NCBI GenBank assembly: GCA_030374765.1
Contig: JARGXX010000086.1
Span: 992,001-1,056,000 of the forward strand
Source of the DNA: Agarophyton chilense
Lineage: Eukaryota > Rhodophyta > Florideophyceae > Gracilariales > Gracilariaceae
Direction: 5' to 3'
Length of the DNA stretch: 64,000 nt
In this document: positions 1-10,656 of the stretch, in pieces
How the letters are laid out: each line of letters opens with the position of its first letter
Position numbering within the stretch: position 1 is the stretch's first letter
The notes under the pieces: generated by a model
Told to the model about the DNA's origin: nothing
The model's input: the letters and a program-made list of their open reading frames with translations, nothing else
The model's database searches: none
Position numbers and translations under genes: made by a program

Positions 1-1239
1 TCAGACAGGGTTCGGTGCGTTCGGCAGTTTTGTACTTTCTTGCAGAATGTAAGAGTTTTCTTTTGTCAGATGACGAGGAGCGCGCTGACTTAGTACTTGA
101 ACAATCATCCTGATTGCATTCATGGTCACGAAGTTGACGGATCTGGCGAGGATTTTGTCGCACATGAGCTGTTTCGATGAGAGATATCTCGAGAGCAACA
201 CTGGAGACCTCGTCTTTGAATAGTTGGATACTCGAAAGTGGTTCTTTCTTCCATCCCATGCGTAGGCTTTGGATTCGATCCTGCAAAACATCGGGCTGAA
301 ATTTTCGAATGAGGCGGTCGATGAGTTTCTTGGCCATATCGGTGTCATGGAGGACTTCTGAAGCGATGTTCTTGTCCATCGCAGTAGTTATGTTAATAAA
401 AAGAATTTGCCACACCACCTGCGGGGCCTGCGTGGTTGGGAACAAGAGCAACGAATCTCAAAGATGTGTCCATACGCTAGGCGAGGTCCTTCGGCGCAGA
501 ACTTGATGCAGCATCGAACCATGCCTGGACATTCTTGACCGTGGCTTTTATGACATTTTTGATTCCAGGGATCTCAACCTGTATACAAAAGGCATGTAAT
601 GTTGCTGCCTCAATGAAAATTTTAATGGATGTAGATGAAATCTTAATCTCTTCGTTCCTGTCTTTGTTAACACCTTCAACCTTGGAGCAGTACAAAATGA
701 AGGCTGTCCCAAAATTGATCAAAGACAGCTGATCGACAGACTTTAGAGACGGGGGCTGAATAACTGAAACCACACCATAGTTCGAGGATCCCATTTCTTC
801 TGAGTTACTGACTCCTGCGCGCAGATCAAACTACTCTGACTTACTGAGAACAAAGCGCTTTTTGGACGGGGGCTAAGCCACGCACTGCAGAGTGCAGGAA
901 AAGAATAGAAGAACGTCAGATAAAGGTCGTACTGATTCGTAGACTCGATAGCAAACATTAGAATATAAAGCATACCTTAGGAGCAGGTTCATTGCGATGT
1001 CCCTTGAGGTCGCTTTCAGCGTGGCCTCTGAAAGCATTTATTAACTGTGTCCGAAGAGGTACTAACGATAGTTGAACCAATAGAAATGATTAACGAGAGG
1101 CAATAGAGAAAACTGCTGATGCGTACGATCGCATTCAAAACAGAAAAGCAGAAACAAAGTTTCATGACCAGTATCGAGAACATAACGCATATTCATGCAT
1201 TTGCGCCATATGCGCTTGAGAATAAGGAGCTGGGATTAC
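1..1239. other. Unassigned stretch with short minus-strand frames
   Basis: I recognise no gene here. Two minus-strand reading frames of about 105-115 codons (794-477 and 348-1) have protein-like composition and could be exons or remains of one gene, but no domain or motif is visible. No convincing splice pair joins them. The flanking sequence to the right is decayed transposon, so these may be remnants too. Confidence 0.2.
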
Positions 1240-1910
1240 GCCAGGGCTTCAAGACTTAGAATACATCGATCATCATGATGTGCGATGGCGTAGACTCGGT
1301 CGATACAACAAAACAAGATTCTTTGAAAAGCAGAAATAGAGAAAGGTCATTTTCTCCGATGAAAGATATTCAAGTTAGACGCCCCAGACAGGTTTGCGGT
1401 TTACTAGAATGAACTTGAAAAAAAGGAAAGAATCATATTAAGCTGTCAAAAAAGAGTTGGTAGAGACATGGTCCGAGTGGTTTTTTACGAGTTTGGTACA
1501 AGCACACTATAAATACTAAGTGGTAACCAAAACGCAAAAAATACTCTTTGATGTTTATGAATTATGTACTTCATGCAGAATAACATTTCACAATAAATAG
1601 ATGTTTCAACATGATAAAGCGGCAACTCTTACATCAAAAGTTTGTAGAAATGGTTTGAAGATAAGGAGATCGCGATAATGAATTGATGTTTTCTGATTCC
1701 AGATATAAAATCATTTGCAAACGTTTGGGGAATAATTTCCAGACGTGTTAATAAAAACAGAAGCAGATAGAAACTCTTGAAATGCTTAAACTTTGTGTAA
1801 TACAAAACTGGCCGAGATTACTCGTCAAAAGTCATACACACTAGCAAAAAGAGCTCGCAAACGCTGCGCAGAAAGGTTGGAGACTGGAGGCAGCAAGATG
1901 GATTACTACA
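1240..1910 (+). pseudogene. Tc1/mariner transposase remnant (copy A)
   Basis: Translation in shifting frames gives the order expected of a Tc1-type DDE transposase: VIFSDE with the first catalytic Asp (near 1350), then FKLDAPDRFAVY, then a decayed QHDKAA corresponding to the QQDGA block with the second Asp (near 1610), then a degenerate C-terminal part up to about 1910. Frame changes and several stops interrupt it, so it cannot encode an active enzyme. The N-terminal helix-turn-helix half is barely recognisable. It is one of six Tc1-type copies in the window and the most decayed, next to copy B in the same orientation. Confidence 0.6.
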
Positions 1911-2289
1911 GTTTGCGAATTTGAAACGCAACACGCAATGTGTCGACGTCGAAGCTGCAACGCTTTCTCGAATCCCAGAATGAAGCAAATGAAGCCAAAG
2001 TATGTCAATTACTTGGAACATAGACGCATTTCTACCCTGCGTGCTCTGTATTCTTCTTGTTCATGTGCGGTTTATCGAATAGGGCGCGAACAGGACTGCG
2101 AAAACACAAAGAGCACAAACACTTTCTTTAAATATTCCCGCCAAACCAAATTTCCAATTGCCATTATATCTTGCCAAAGTACTCTACAAACATGATTCTA
2201 TCACGTGTGTACATCCATTTCTCCCAGAAAGTGCAATCATTTTTACCCATTAGCACTCTTTCAAACTACGAAAAGAGCCAAATTGTAGC
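1911..2289. other. Spacer between two Tc1 remnants
   Basis: AT-rich sequence with no supportable gene. It probably contains decayed ends of copies A and B, but I could not find a convincing inverted terminal repeat. Confidence 0.3.
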
Positions 2290-3295
2290 ACAGTGCAGCA
2301 AATAAATACCGATTGGTCACCTAGCAGATCAACTTCGCAGGTCTCCTTCGACTATATCTCGATTCTTAAAGCGTCATACCCAAGACAGTCCCCTCAGGAA
2401 GCCTAAACTACTCTCAATATATCTAAAAAGAGCACAAGGCTCTAGTCAGACTCGTGTTTACCGGAAAACATAGCGCTTATGAACTAAGAACGAGACTAAC
2501 TTTCACATCGATGCTCGAGGCATACAAAAGATATGGCAAAACACTGCTCATTTTCACCACCGCAAATTTTGGAAGATCCCGAAAAAGAACAAAAGACACA
2601 AAGAGAAGCACGTCAAATAGACACGTCGATACATTTCTAAAAGAGACCCGTCTTGAATAAAAGTTGTTTTTTGATGATAAAAAGTTTAATCTGAATGTCT
2701 GCGACGGTCTTGAATTCTATTGGCATAAGTTGAGGAAGAACAAACGTCGCTTTTCTACGCACCGAAGAGGTAGTGCTTTAGTTATGATTTGGAGGGCTTT
2801 ATCGTTTTATGGTCTGTCCGAGCTCATTATTGCAAGTCGTTTTAAGAATGCAGAGAGGTATTGTTTTACGTTGCAGATGGTTTGCTGCCCTTTGTGGCTG
2901 AGATGATTCGAGAATCGTCTACGTAAGTTTTTTAACAAGACAATGATTTTATGAAATCGCAAAATACACGCGGAATTGGCTACTTTAGTATCATAGGCCG
3001 ACTTTACACTGGTCTGCCAAGTCCCTACATTCCAATATACTTGAGAATATGTGGGATGAAATGGCAAGCAAAGTTTATGCTGGCTACAAGAAAATTAAAA
3101 ATGTAGAAGAATTGAAGGAAACTATTGTGGAGGTGTGAAAAAGAATTCTTCTAAGCTAATTACTGAAACTGTATCAAAGTAGTAAGAGGCGTATATTAGC
3201 TGTCATTGATGCAAGGGGCGATGCTATAAAGCACTACTAAAGTAATGTGCTGAGCTTGTGACGTAATTGTGCGCGTTTTAATTTCGTGGTCTATA
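2290..3295 (+). pseudogene. Tc1/mariner transposase remnant (copy B)
   Basis: The decayed copy runs from a helix-turn-helix block (LADQLRRSPSTISRFLK near 2320) through a block resembling SDEKKFNLDG (here FFDDKKFNLNVCDG near 2665), then FYWHKLRKNKRRFS and LSFYGLSEL, to a C-terminus ending IDARGDAIKHY near 3236. Several frameshifts and stops break it. Just downstream (about 3270-3292) a sequence resembles the family's terminal repeat (TTTTAATTTCG...), which suggests the right end. No matching left end was found. The order of blocks and the C-terminal signature are typical of Tc1; activity is excluded by the breaks. Confidence 0.65.
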
Positions 3296-3660
3296 TTGGG
3301 GTGTAGATATTGTTTTGTGCTTGGGTGCCAAAGCTGAATGGGATGGCAAGATATGATCACATGTTTAAGGCACTACGAAAAAAAGCCTTTAGGCCGGACT
3401 GTTTGATGTTAGTGAGCTTACCCAGGACAGAAATTCTGCGCTTTTATGCAAGTTTGTGAAACGTCTGGCTGAAATGTAATTACTCATGAAATAAAATCAC
3501 GTTACGCATAGTCATGTTTCGGGAATGGGCGAAAGTACAAGCATTCTATGTGCCACCTTCTTCATGCAGTGTAACATCACCATGACAGGCCATCGCCAAA
3601 AGGGATCAAACAATTACCGTCGCTGGTGAGCGCTACTTAGCTTCTCGTCTTGGAGTCCAA
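3296..3660. other. Spacer before Harbinger-like element
   Basis: No gene recognised. The left end of the following transposon may lie here, but no terminal repeat was identified. Confidence 0.3.
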
Positions 3661-3663
3661 GCC

Positions 3664-4782
3664 GTGCTCCGCAAGCGCAAAATTTTTTATATGTTGTCGC
3701 CCTCAGCTTGTCTCTTAGGGATCTGCACGCAATACTTACAACGTCGCGATGATTTCGCCAATCAATTGAGCAGGCGACAAAGAATATCAATAACCAACTT
3801 TTTGTTCAACTTAAACGCGTTTAGCGACCTTGACTGCCTTATACGCTTTAGATTTCAGAAGCACCATTTGCTACCATTTGGTAACGTAATGGGCTGGCCT
3901 CCGCATCAGACTTGCACTAATCGTAATGGGTATGCATCCAATCCGCTGCTGGCAACCTGCGATATACTGCGTCGCCTCGCTGCACCAGCTAGATGGGCCG
4001 ATTTAGAATTATTCTTTGGCAGGCATTCATCCCAGCTTTCGGGGATCTTCTGGGAAGCAATTGAACTACTACTCAATTTACAAGAACAATTAATTAGCGG
4101 GAAGCTAAGGTCAACCTTGCTAACTGATCTTCTACCTACGTATGCACATGCAATAAATGCTCGTTCATCAGCTTTGCTAAACTGCGTAGGATTTATTTAC
4201 GGTACCATTCTAGGAATTTCGAGGCCGAAGGAAAACTTGGGCCAACGTGTCGTCCACAATGGACATAAGCGTAAGCATGACTTGAAGTATCTGGCTCTTA
4301 ATGCGCCGGATGGCATGATTATTCATCTGTATGGGCCACTAGAAGAGCGGCGACATGACTGAAATCTTGTATATGCGTATTGGACTGGAAAAGCAGTTAC
4401 CTGAACAATTAGAAGTGGATGAGATTAGATACTGCACATACGGGGGTTCAGGATAAAACCATAGGTGGTACATGGAAGTTCCCTTCCAAGGAGCAACGCT
4501 TAACAGTGCGGAAAAAGCGTTCAACAGGGCTATGTCAAGTGTTAGAATAAGTGTACTGTGGAATAGGTGTTTAAGGAGCTGCCAATGCACTTCGCGCCCT
4601 TTGATTCTAAGCGCAAGATGAAGTTGTATGAGTCTCCGATAGGCATGATCTATACCAGATCCATGCTTTCATCAAACTTCAGCAACTTCTTTTACCCCAA
4701 CCAAGTGTCAAAGTATTTCAAAGTGCGCCCGCCCTCCCTAGAAGAGTATGTCTTAAGCGAAGCGGAGAGCCCCGAGAAGTGA
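3664..4782 (+). pseudogene. PIF/Harbinger-like (DDE_Tnp_4) transposase, broken
   Basis: An open stretch of about 230 codons (3664-4362) has the layout of a Harbinger-like nuclease: a DLDCLIRFRF start, LLATCDILRRLAAPARWADLE, then CVGFIYGTILGI, then RVVHNGHKRKHDLKY and LYGPLEERRHD. In relatives the central block reads GFIDGT; here the catalytic Asp is Tyr. After 4362 the reading frame must shift (DTEILYMRIGLEKQL), meets a stop at a conserved Tyr position near 4455, gives the FNRAMSSVRISV block near 4530, then shifts again to a last piece (4567-4782) ending PPSLEEYV. It is therefore a dead copy with a missing catalytic residue, two frameshifts and a nonsense codon. It lies tail to tail with a Myb/SANT-like partner gene at 4964-5757. 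Confidence 0.72.
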
Positions 4783-4963
4783 AGGAAAAAGCCGCGTCCC
4801 GAAGGTACCAAAAGCGCGAAACGAGCGCAATTGTCCGTAGCACCCGCAGGGGCTATCCACGAGGAGAAGAAAGCGGAATGATAAAATCCAATTTGCCCCC
4901 TCGTTACTTCACATTCGTTCTAAAAGCCGTGAAATACTCATCACTTGTTTTTCAAAAACAACT
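4783..4963. other. Spacer between convergent transposon genes
   Basis: Short interval between the ends of the transposase and its convergent partner; nothing else recognised. Confidence 0.4.
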
Positions 4964-5757
4964 CTAGGAAGGCCTTATGCTTATCTGATTCCATGCTATG
5001 CTGCTGTACTCCAAACGCTCTTGTAAGAGTTCTTTGCGGCGCTCTTCTCTGCGGTATTCTCGGTGGCGCCCGCGCTCCAAACGGTTCGAAATCGCTTGTT
5101 CTTGTTCAAAACCAAAACTATTTTTCCCTAAGTCCACACGAGATACTTCAGTCTCCTTCAAGTGCGCTCCAAACCTTTAAATTACAGACACGAACATAGC
5201 CGTTCGGCTCTGCGTTCTGTATTTTGTCTTCACGCTACCAGCCTCAACATCATCGGATGTTTCCTGATCACCCATAGAAGCGGTTTTCTTATCGTCTACA
5301 CTGCTAAACTTGTTCGATTAACGCTGTCACCGCGATCACCAAATCCTGTCAAATGAGTTACTTGTCTTGTTCTTTCTTCCGTTCTGCAGTCTTGATTTCC
5401 ATTTCAGCAAAATCATATTCGTCCTTTGTTTCTCTCATCGCCATTAGTAGGTCTTCCAGATCGCCCATCACACCGCCACCAACCCCAAATAACCTCAGGT
5501 CATGGTCGTCCATTCCGCTAAACTTGTCTTGCAACCCTCTGTAGCGGTTTTGTGCTGGGTTCTTTTTGAAACGCTTTCTTGGCATTTGGTTTTTTGGTGG
5601 CGGTAGCAATCTGAGTCTTAGTTTTTCCATACGGTGGAGTATAAATCTTAGCAGCAGCTACCTCGCGAGCGACGATTAGATCTTGGCTAGCCGTGAAGCA
5701 AGAATGGCGGCCTGTTTTGGCGTTTGGCACTTCAAGAACATTCTGAACCTCTGCCAT
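4964..5757 (-). pseudogene. Myb/SANT-like partner protein of Harbinger-type element, broken
   Basis: Three minus-strand pieces follow one another in different frames. 5757-5550 contains SQDLIVAREVAAAKIYTPPY, a trihelix/SANT-like start as in second genes of Harbinger-type elements. 5560-5358 contains YRGLQDKFSGMDDHDLRLFG followed by an acidic helix. 5161-4964 contains a charged helix (RLERGRHREYRREERRKELL). Together they look like one DNA-binding protein with a C-terminal coiled coil, split by frameshifts near 5550 and between 5358 and 5161. Its convergent position beside the transposase supports a two-gene transposon. Assignment to Myb/SANT is from pattern memory, not a search. Confidence 0.5.
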
Positions 5758-6259
5758 GCTTGAATATGAACCCGTTTTAGTTCGATATCGTCTTTAGGCT
5801 TTCTGCAAAAATCGGCACAGCTGTCCCAGGCAATTGCTCCCATACTGGCTCACGCCACTTCAATAATTATTCACTCTTGAGCCCATTTTGTGAACATTGT
5901 AAACAGGATTCTTTAAGTCGGCTTGCTGTGTAGTTTTAGATGCTGAAATTTTGCTCCTCCCAACTATACTTCTGAATTCCTATTAGCGCAGTGTTTCTGG
6001 GGTGCCAGACAATGCGTGGAGTGGCGTTGTTGCGTTTCAATTTTTGAAGACCAAGGGGCATGCTTGAAAGAAAGGCGACAATATCACACCCTGTTGCATG
6101 GTGCAAAACACGTCTCTTTCGACCGGCTACATCTCGAAATTATGGAATTAGCACAACCTCATACAAAAAACGTTGAGGATTGCGAATATTGGAGTTCAAT
6201 ACAAAAGAGATCAGATCAGCTGCAATTCCCAGAACAAGGAAGAAACCCGTTTATATTGT
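5758..6259. other. No gene recognised
   Basis: A plus-strand frame (6016-6423) is open here but its composition does not suggest a protein, and another frame holds the start of the broken gene that follows. The left part may include the end of the Harbinger-like element. Confidence 0.3.
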
Positions 6260-6289
6260 TACGGCACGGCGATTTGCGCGCCACCAAGA

Positions 6290-7897
6290 TGCATTTTTAT
6301 CCAGCGGCCTCTCCGTCCAGAACGTCGCGCACTCTTTTCTCCTTCGTCCTTAGTGCTGTTCCTTTCTCAAACTGCTTGTCAACGCCTTTCTGGGGATCTC
6401 CGATGAGCTGGCACCTTATATGACCTCAAGATTCCGTCATCATCAAAATCAAGCTCCGGATATCATTCTATTTCTCCCGCATCCCCACCGCCAAAGGCAG
6501 ACTTCAACATTACTTACGCGTTTATTTGCGAGCAATCTGTCGAAACATTGCGTGAAATCTCACGATACTGGCGCGTTGGGGACCATTTTCAAACCACATA
6601 CATCTCCAAAGCCATACTAGTGGCACAAATATTGTGCTTCATACATATCAAATGTGTTAAATCGCAGAAAGCCACGATTGAACGTATCCTCACAGCGCGA
6701 TCGCATTGGGAGTTTATTGACTTCCAATCTCGTTGGGAGGTTATTGGAAACCCAAAGACCTTACCCGACATGAACATCCTGGAACAAATTGCGGCATGCG
6801 ATGGCGATATTTCTAATATAACGCGCCGTTCTCCCGAGCTTTCAACGCGTGGAAAGAGCTCTTCACGTCGAAAAAAACATAAGCGCACGAGTCCAAAGAA
6901 GGGGGTCGAGAAGGAGTATGGAAAACCTATGAAGAAAGCAAGAGTCGAAGATGATGTGGAACTGATTATTGTAGATCATGAATCTCAGAGCGAAGATAAA
7001 AGCCTGAAACAAAAGCGAGTACCATTCTCTTTGTCAGAATTTGCGCGACTCGTTGTTTTGATTCGCAAAGACCCCGAAACACGTCAGGCGTTCATTCGAT
7101 CCTCCCAAACAATTTTGAAGCGGACTCTGTTAGATATCAAAGCAAAACCGGTCGACAATTGGACCAACGTTATTGAGGTTCGTTTCAATGATGCTTCATT
7201 GGCCCCGTGGTTTTCTTTTGATCACGTTCTTGACGAGATCGTTTCACCTGAACTTCCACCTAGATGTTCAGAATTGGAGTGTATTTGCGGTCGGTCTGGA
7301 ACGGTTTTAGGTCTCTGTCGGCGTTGCCGATTACGAACTTTAAGAAGAGTAGGCAAAACAACCCAGACTTCAAGGAGTTTATAGACGGACCTAAGGGTTC
7401 AAAGTTGTATAAGTTGAGCCAGGTGAATCGAGATCGCGTTATAATAGGAGCTACTGCCCTTGGTTTAGGAACTAAGAACGAAGACGAAAAGTTATTGGGT
7501 TCCTCTGTTAGGACTTTCGACTACAAAGGAATGTTTGGTCATGAGGGTGGGACTGGTTTGTTCGAGCGTCAAGCGAGTTATGGGTCAAACTCGAAAAGTC
7601 GAGTACAATAAAAGAAGCGATCATCTGAAGAGTTCGAAGATGCTAGTGTTACGTTTATGCATTCTGTAAGTAGCTTTTTCAACACTGAGAAGGAAGCAGA
7701 GAGTCCGGCTCCTGTTCACAAATCTGTTGTTTTGGAGCGCGGAAAATCGGCTCTGGCGGAGATTGCGCAGCGTCGCAAGCTTTAAGTGGAGTTAAATCTT
7801 GCACAAGAAATGGTGGACAAAGATATAAATAAGTCTGATTGGGAAGCTCATATAATGGTGATCAGGAAGCTGTTAGATGAACTCGACAAGTCGTAAT
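6290..7897 (+). pseudogene. Broken gene of unknown family with Cys cluster
   Basis: A coding signal shifts through several frames. It starts with hydrophobic and Ser-rich text near 6290-6540 (FLGISDELAPY then DLKIPSSSK, joined across a 2-nt shift). It continues in the main open frame 6548-7384 with a basic Lys/Arg linker near residue 120 (SSRRKKHKR), then FSLSEFARLVVLIRKDPETR and a Cys cluster (CICGRSG...CRRC, near 7275-7330). A further shift leads into 7340-7611 (NNPDFKEFIDGPKGSKLYKL), a stop at 7609, and a tail to 7897 with another stop. The protein is not recognised. The SEFARL and RFNDASLAPWF blocks recall unnamed proteins seen near mobile elements, which I cannot confirm. The breaks indicate a pseudogene. 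Confidence 0.4.
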
Positions 7898-8059
7898 GGT
7901 CTAAGGCAAACTGAAGCACGTAGTAGAAAACACGCACTCTAAATCTAATTCCGTTAGTATGAATACAGTTTCGCTGATTCCAGTATCATTGGACTGTGTT
8001 GCAATGTCTTCAGCAATTAGATTCAAAAGAGTCAACCCAGGAAGAGTATTCACCCGTGA

Positions 8060-8735
8060 TGAAAGTCGGAAATCGAACGCACTAAGAGGTAACTTCTTTC
8101 CGAAAGACTGTGTTCGCACAGTGTGTTTGAGCACGTACGGCGCACGTTTCTATTGCTTGCCTTCTTGCTCAATAGTTCTGTGAAACAACCCATTCGGAAT
8201 AGGGTTTTGGTGATGACCATGGAGCGTTCACGTCCGAGGTACCAGTTCTGCGTGATGTTTTTTGTGGACAACACAACGAAAATTGAATTCCGATGCACTT
8301 GAAACAGGTCTTTTGCCAGATCCAGTGAGATAAACCCAGCTGCACATCCCATATCCGCCAGATTGTACGTGCGCACAGAAATTCTCATCTTGTACTTGTT
8401 GACCAGCATTGCCGAAAGACTGGGAGTAGGGTTGAAAAGAGAGCAATTCACCATAAGAATATCGATGACTTTGGGGTCCAAGTTGTTTCGACGCAACAGT
8501 GCGTCCATATAGCTTAACAGCACCAGTTCCTTTCCCTCCCTGGCAAAATTCATGTTGAATACGGCTCTTTCATCACCAACATTCTCCGGAATGGAATGGA
8601 AATGTCCAAGTATTCCAACCGAGAAGCTCTTTTACCACCAATGCTACTGCGCCCCAACAGATTCTTCTGGAACGCTATGGACTCCTCATCAAACTTGTTC
8701 GAGGCCAAGGTAGTCTTCATATAGCGATCGATGCA
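8060..8735 (-). pseudogene. 3-ketoacyl-CoA synthase (FAE1/KCS type) fragment
   Basis: KCS enzymes condense malonyl-CoA with acyl-CoA in very-long-chain fatty acid elongation at the ER. The fragment shows the family's core in order: DEESIAFQKNLLGRSS, DPKVIDILMVNCSLFNPTPS, MLVNKYKMR, DMGCAAGFISLDLAKDLFQ with the catalytic Cys, and ITQNWYLGRERSM...FRMG. It lacks the N-terminal membrane anchor and the later catalytic His and Asn blocks. A 5-bp tandem duplication (TTCCA twice, about 8597-8606) shifts the frame upstream of the Cys block, and another shift lies near 8120. Homology starts abruptly at about 8735, where an unrelated plus-strand sequence begins. It is a dead, truncated copy. Confidence 0.8.
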
Positions 8736-8738
8736 AAT

Positions 8739-9095
8739 ATGGTACCGCGCCCCATCTCGGATAAGAATCGTATGGTGACCTTCAACAGCACTGTGGCGTA
8801 CTTTGACGGCGAGATGCAGGTCGTGGCGCAGCGCTCGGCCAATATTTGCATGGCATTTGCAGCCGCACATCACGCCACTATCGCCATTGCTACGGCGTTC
8901 GATGAACTGTTCATGCAGCTTTCGCGGCACCTCAAGCTCACTTTCGATTCACCAACCCAGTTTGGGTTGTACGTGCAAGGTGCCGACGGCAGGCTGACTC
9001 CAAGCCGCTGGTGGGCGCCACGATGCTTAAGGAGCGTATTCTTCGCGAGGGCAAGATGTTGGCCGATGGAATCATCAAGGTGTCGTCGTTTTTGA
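8739..9095 (+). other. Open frame of unknown origin beside KCS fragment
   Basis: A plus-strand frame open for 118 codons has protein-like composition in its first 85 residues (NSTVAYFDGEMQVV, then a helical Ala-rich stretch, then FGLYVQGADGRLTP). From about 9000 it overlaps the xanthine phosphoribosyltransferase start in another frame, so the signal ends there. I do not recognise it. It may be a fragment of a third gene, starting where KCS homology stops. Confidence 0.25.
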
Positions 9096-9889
9096 ATCAC
9101 ATGGCCGACACGGATCTCATGGAGGTGTGTGGCGAAGAGCTGGCTGAGAGGTTGAGGCACACCATGCCCAACAAGACTTTGACGGTAGAGTCCACTGAGT
9201 TGATTGTTGGGTTGCCGACGGCTAGGACGCTTGGCATACCGTTGGTATTTGCGCGCAAGAGTCGGCCCATCACGATTAGCAACTCGTACCAGACAACGTA
9301 TCGTTCGGCCACCAGGGGCACCAGTATCGAGCTCATCGTATCTTGCGAGTACCTGGAAGGCGGTGACCGCGTGCTCATCATAGATGAATTTCTGGCAAGG
9401 GGTTCCACGGCAGAGGCGCTGTTAAAGCTGGAAAAGATGGCGCATGCAGCGGTAGTGGGCGTGGGCGTTCTGATTGATAAGATGATGGACGGCGGACGCG
9501 CGTTTCTATTCGGCTAAGACGTGCCGGTGGGATCGCTGGCCAAGGTGTTACCGGGAAGCGACAAGGGACGCATCCCTTTTGTGGAGGAGGAGCCGTGGGC
9601 GTCGCCGGGAGCGAGTGAGCTTGACAAGAGCGACGACAAAGCAGAGGGTGGCGCTCGCGGCGAGACAGAAGGCGATGAGGACGACGACGAAGATGATGAC
9701 GACGAAGATGACGACGACGAAGATGAAGACGTGAACGACGTGGCGGTGATCCACTGGGAGGACGCGGACGACGAGATGGACGAGATGGGCAATATCGAAG
9801 ACGACGACGAAGACAACACGGCGGCGGTGAGAGCGGAGGAGTGGCGGCTAGACGACGTGCACGATTGGACGGTAGGCGAGCGGACTTGA
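9023..9889 (+). pseudogene. xpt: Xanthine phosphoribosyltransferase with in-frame stop and acidic tail
   Basis: Xpt joins xanthine to PRPP, giving XMP in purine salvage. The family pattern is clear from ATG 9023: LKERILREGKMLADGIIKV, SFLNHMADTDLM, VFARKSRP, then the PRPP-binding loop VLIIDEFLARGST, then GVGVLIDKMMDGGR. I chose 9023 because the family starts at this LKERI block. The frame meets TAA at 9515-9517, one residue before the conserved DVPVGSLAKV, and then continues open to 9889 through a long Asp/Glu tail not typical of bacterial Xpt. Either the stop is a nonsense mutation in a gene of about 288 codons, or a shortened enzyme is made. The segment is clearly more GC-rich than the flanking transposons. 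Confidence 0.75.
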
Positions 9890-10656
9890 GAGCGGAAGGG
9901 GGAGCGGCGAAACAAAAACGGCGTATGTATCGAAACGTTGCGGCACGCACGGCGGAGACACGGCGGAGGCGCCGGCGTGGCTGCCGCGTCTGCGTGGCTG
10001 CCTCATATGTGGAGTGCAACGTGCCAGCTGTGTGTGCGCGGCGCACGCTGTGCCTTGTACTTTAGTACAGCTCTTGCGTGTGCGCTCGACTCTCTACGCT
10101 GCCTGCCGTCTGCTGCTTTGCCTCGCGCGGAGCGCTGTTTGTGTGCCGCCCCTTTGAGCCGCTTCATTCCGCTCCTCCCCCTCCCCTTTTCCACCACCCT
10201 TCGCCCCCCCATCCCCTACCCCCCCTTCCCTTCACCTTTCTTTCCTTCCCCGCCTTCGTCCTCTCCTTCCCTCTCCTCTTTTCCTAGTAGCCCTTCCTCG
10301 CCCGCCCTTCCTCCCCCTCACTCCCCTCCCTGCCTCTTCGCCGTTTGTTTCTTTTCTCTTCTCGAAGTCATGGATGCCCCACCGCCGCGCCGCTTCTTCC
10401 CAGTCGCCAAATTCAGGCTTCACCCACCGTGTGCCGTCTTTCCAGATGTCGTCCAGTTGCCCAATGATCCGGCGCACACTGAGCGCGCGCTTGCCGCCCC
10501 TCTGGCTCCACCCCCGCGCTGGCGAACACAATCCCTTCGACTACTTCCGTTGGGCGGCCTACGAAAACGCCGCTTGAGAACTGGCTCATTCTGCCGTCCC
10601 TGATCTTTCTCCGTGCGCGCCTTGCGTCGCCATGGGCGAGCGGCACTGCGCCAAAC
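9890..10656. other. GC-rich spacer with long pyrimidine tract
   Basis: No gene is supported. From about 10,160 to 10,370 the plus strand is almost pure C/T (runs of CCCC, CCTTCC), and several frames are open only because of this composition. It sits directly upstream of the WD-repeat fragment and could be its old promoter or 5' leader. Confidence 0.4.

Noticed and set aside
9378-10046. Minus-strand frames of 130-220 codons opposite the xpt tail.
   Set aside because: They mirror the repeated GAC/GAA codons of the acidic tail and have only Ser/Arg runs.
9938-10603. Long open frames in the pyrimidine-rich GC-rich stretch.
   Set aside because: They are open on several frames and both strands because of composition, and encode only Pro/Ser/Arg low-complexity sequence.
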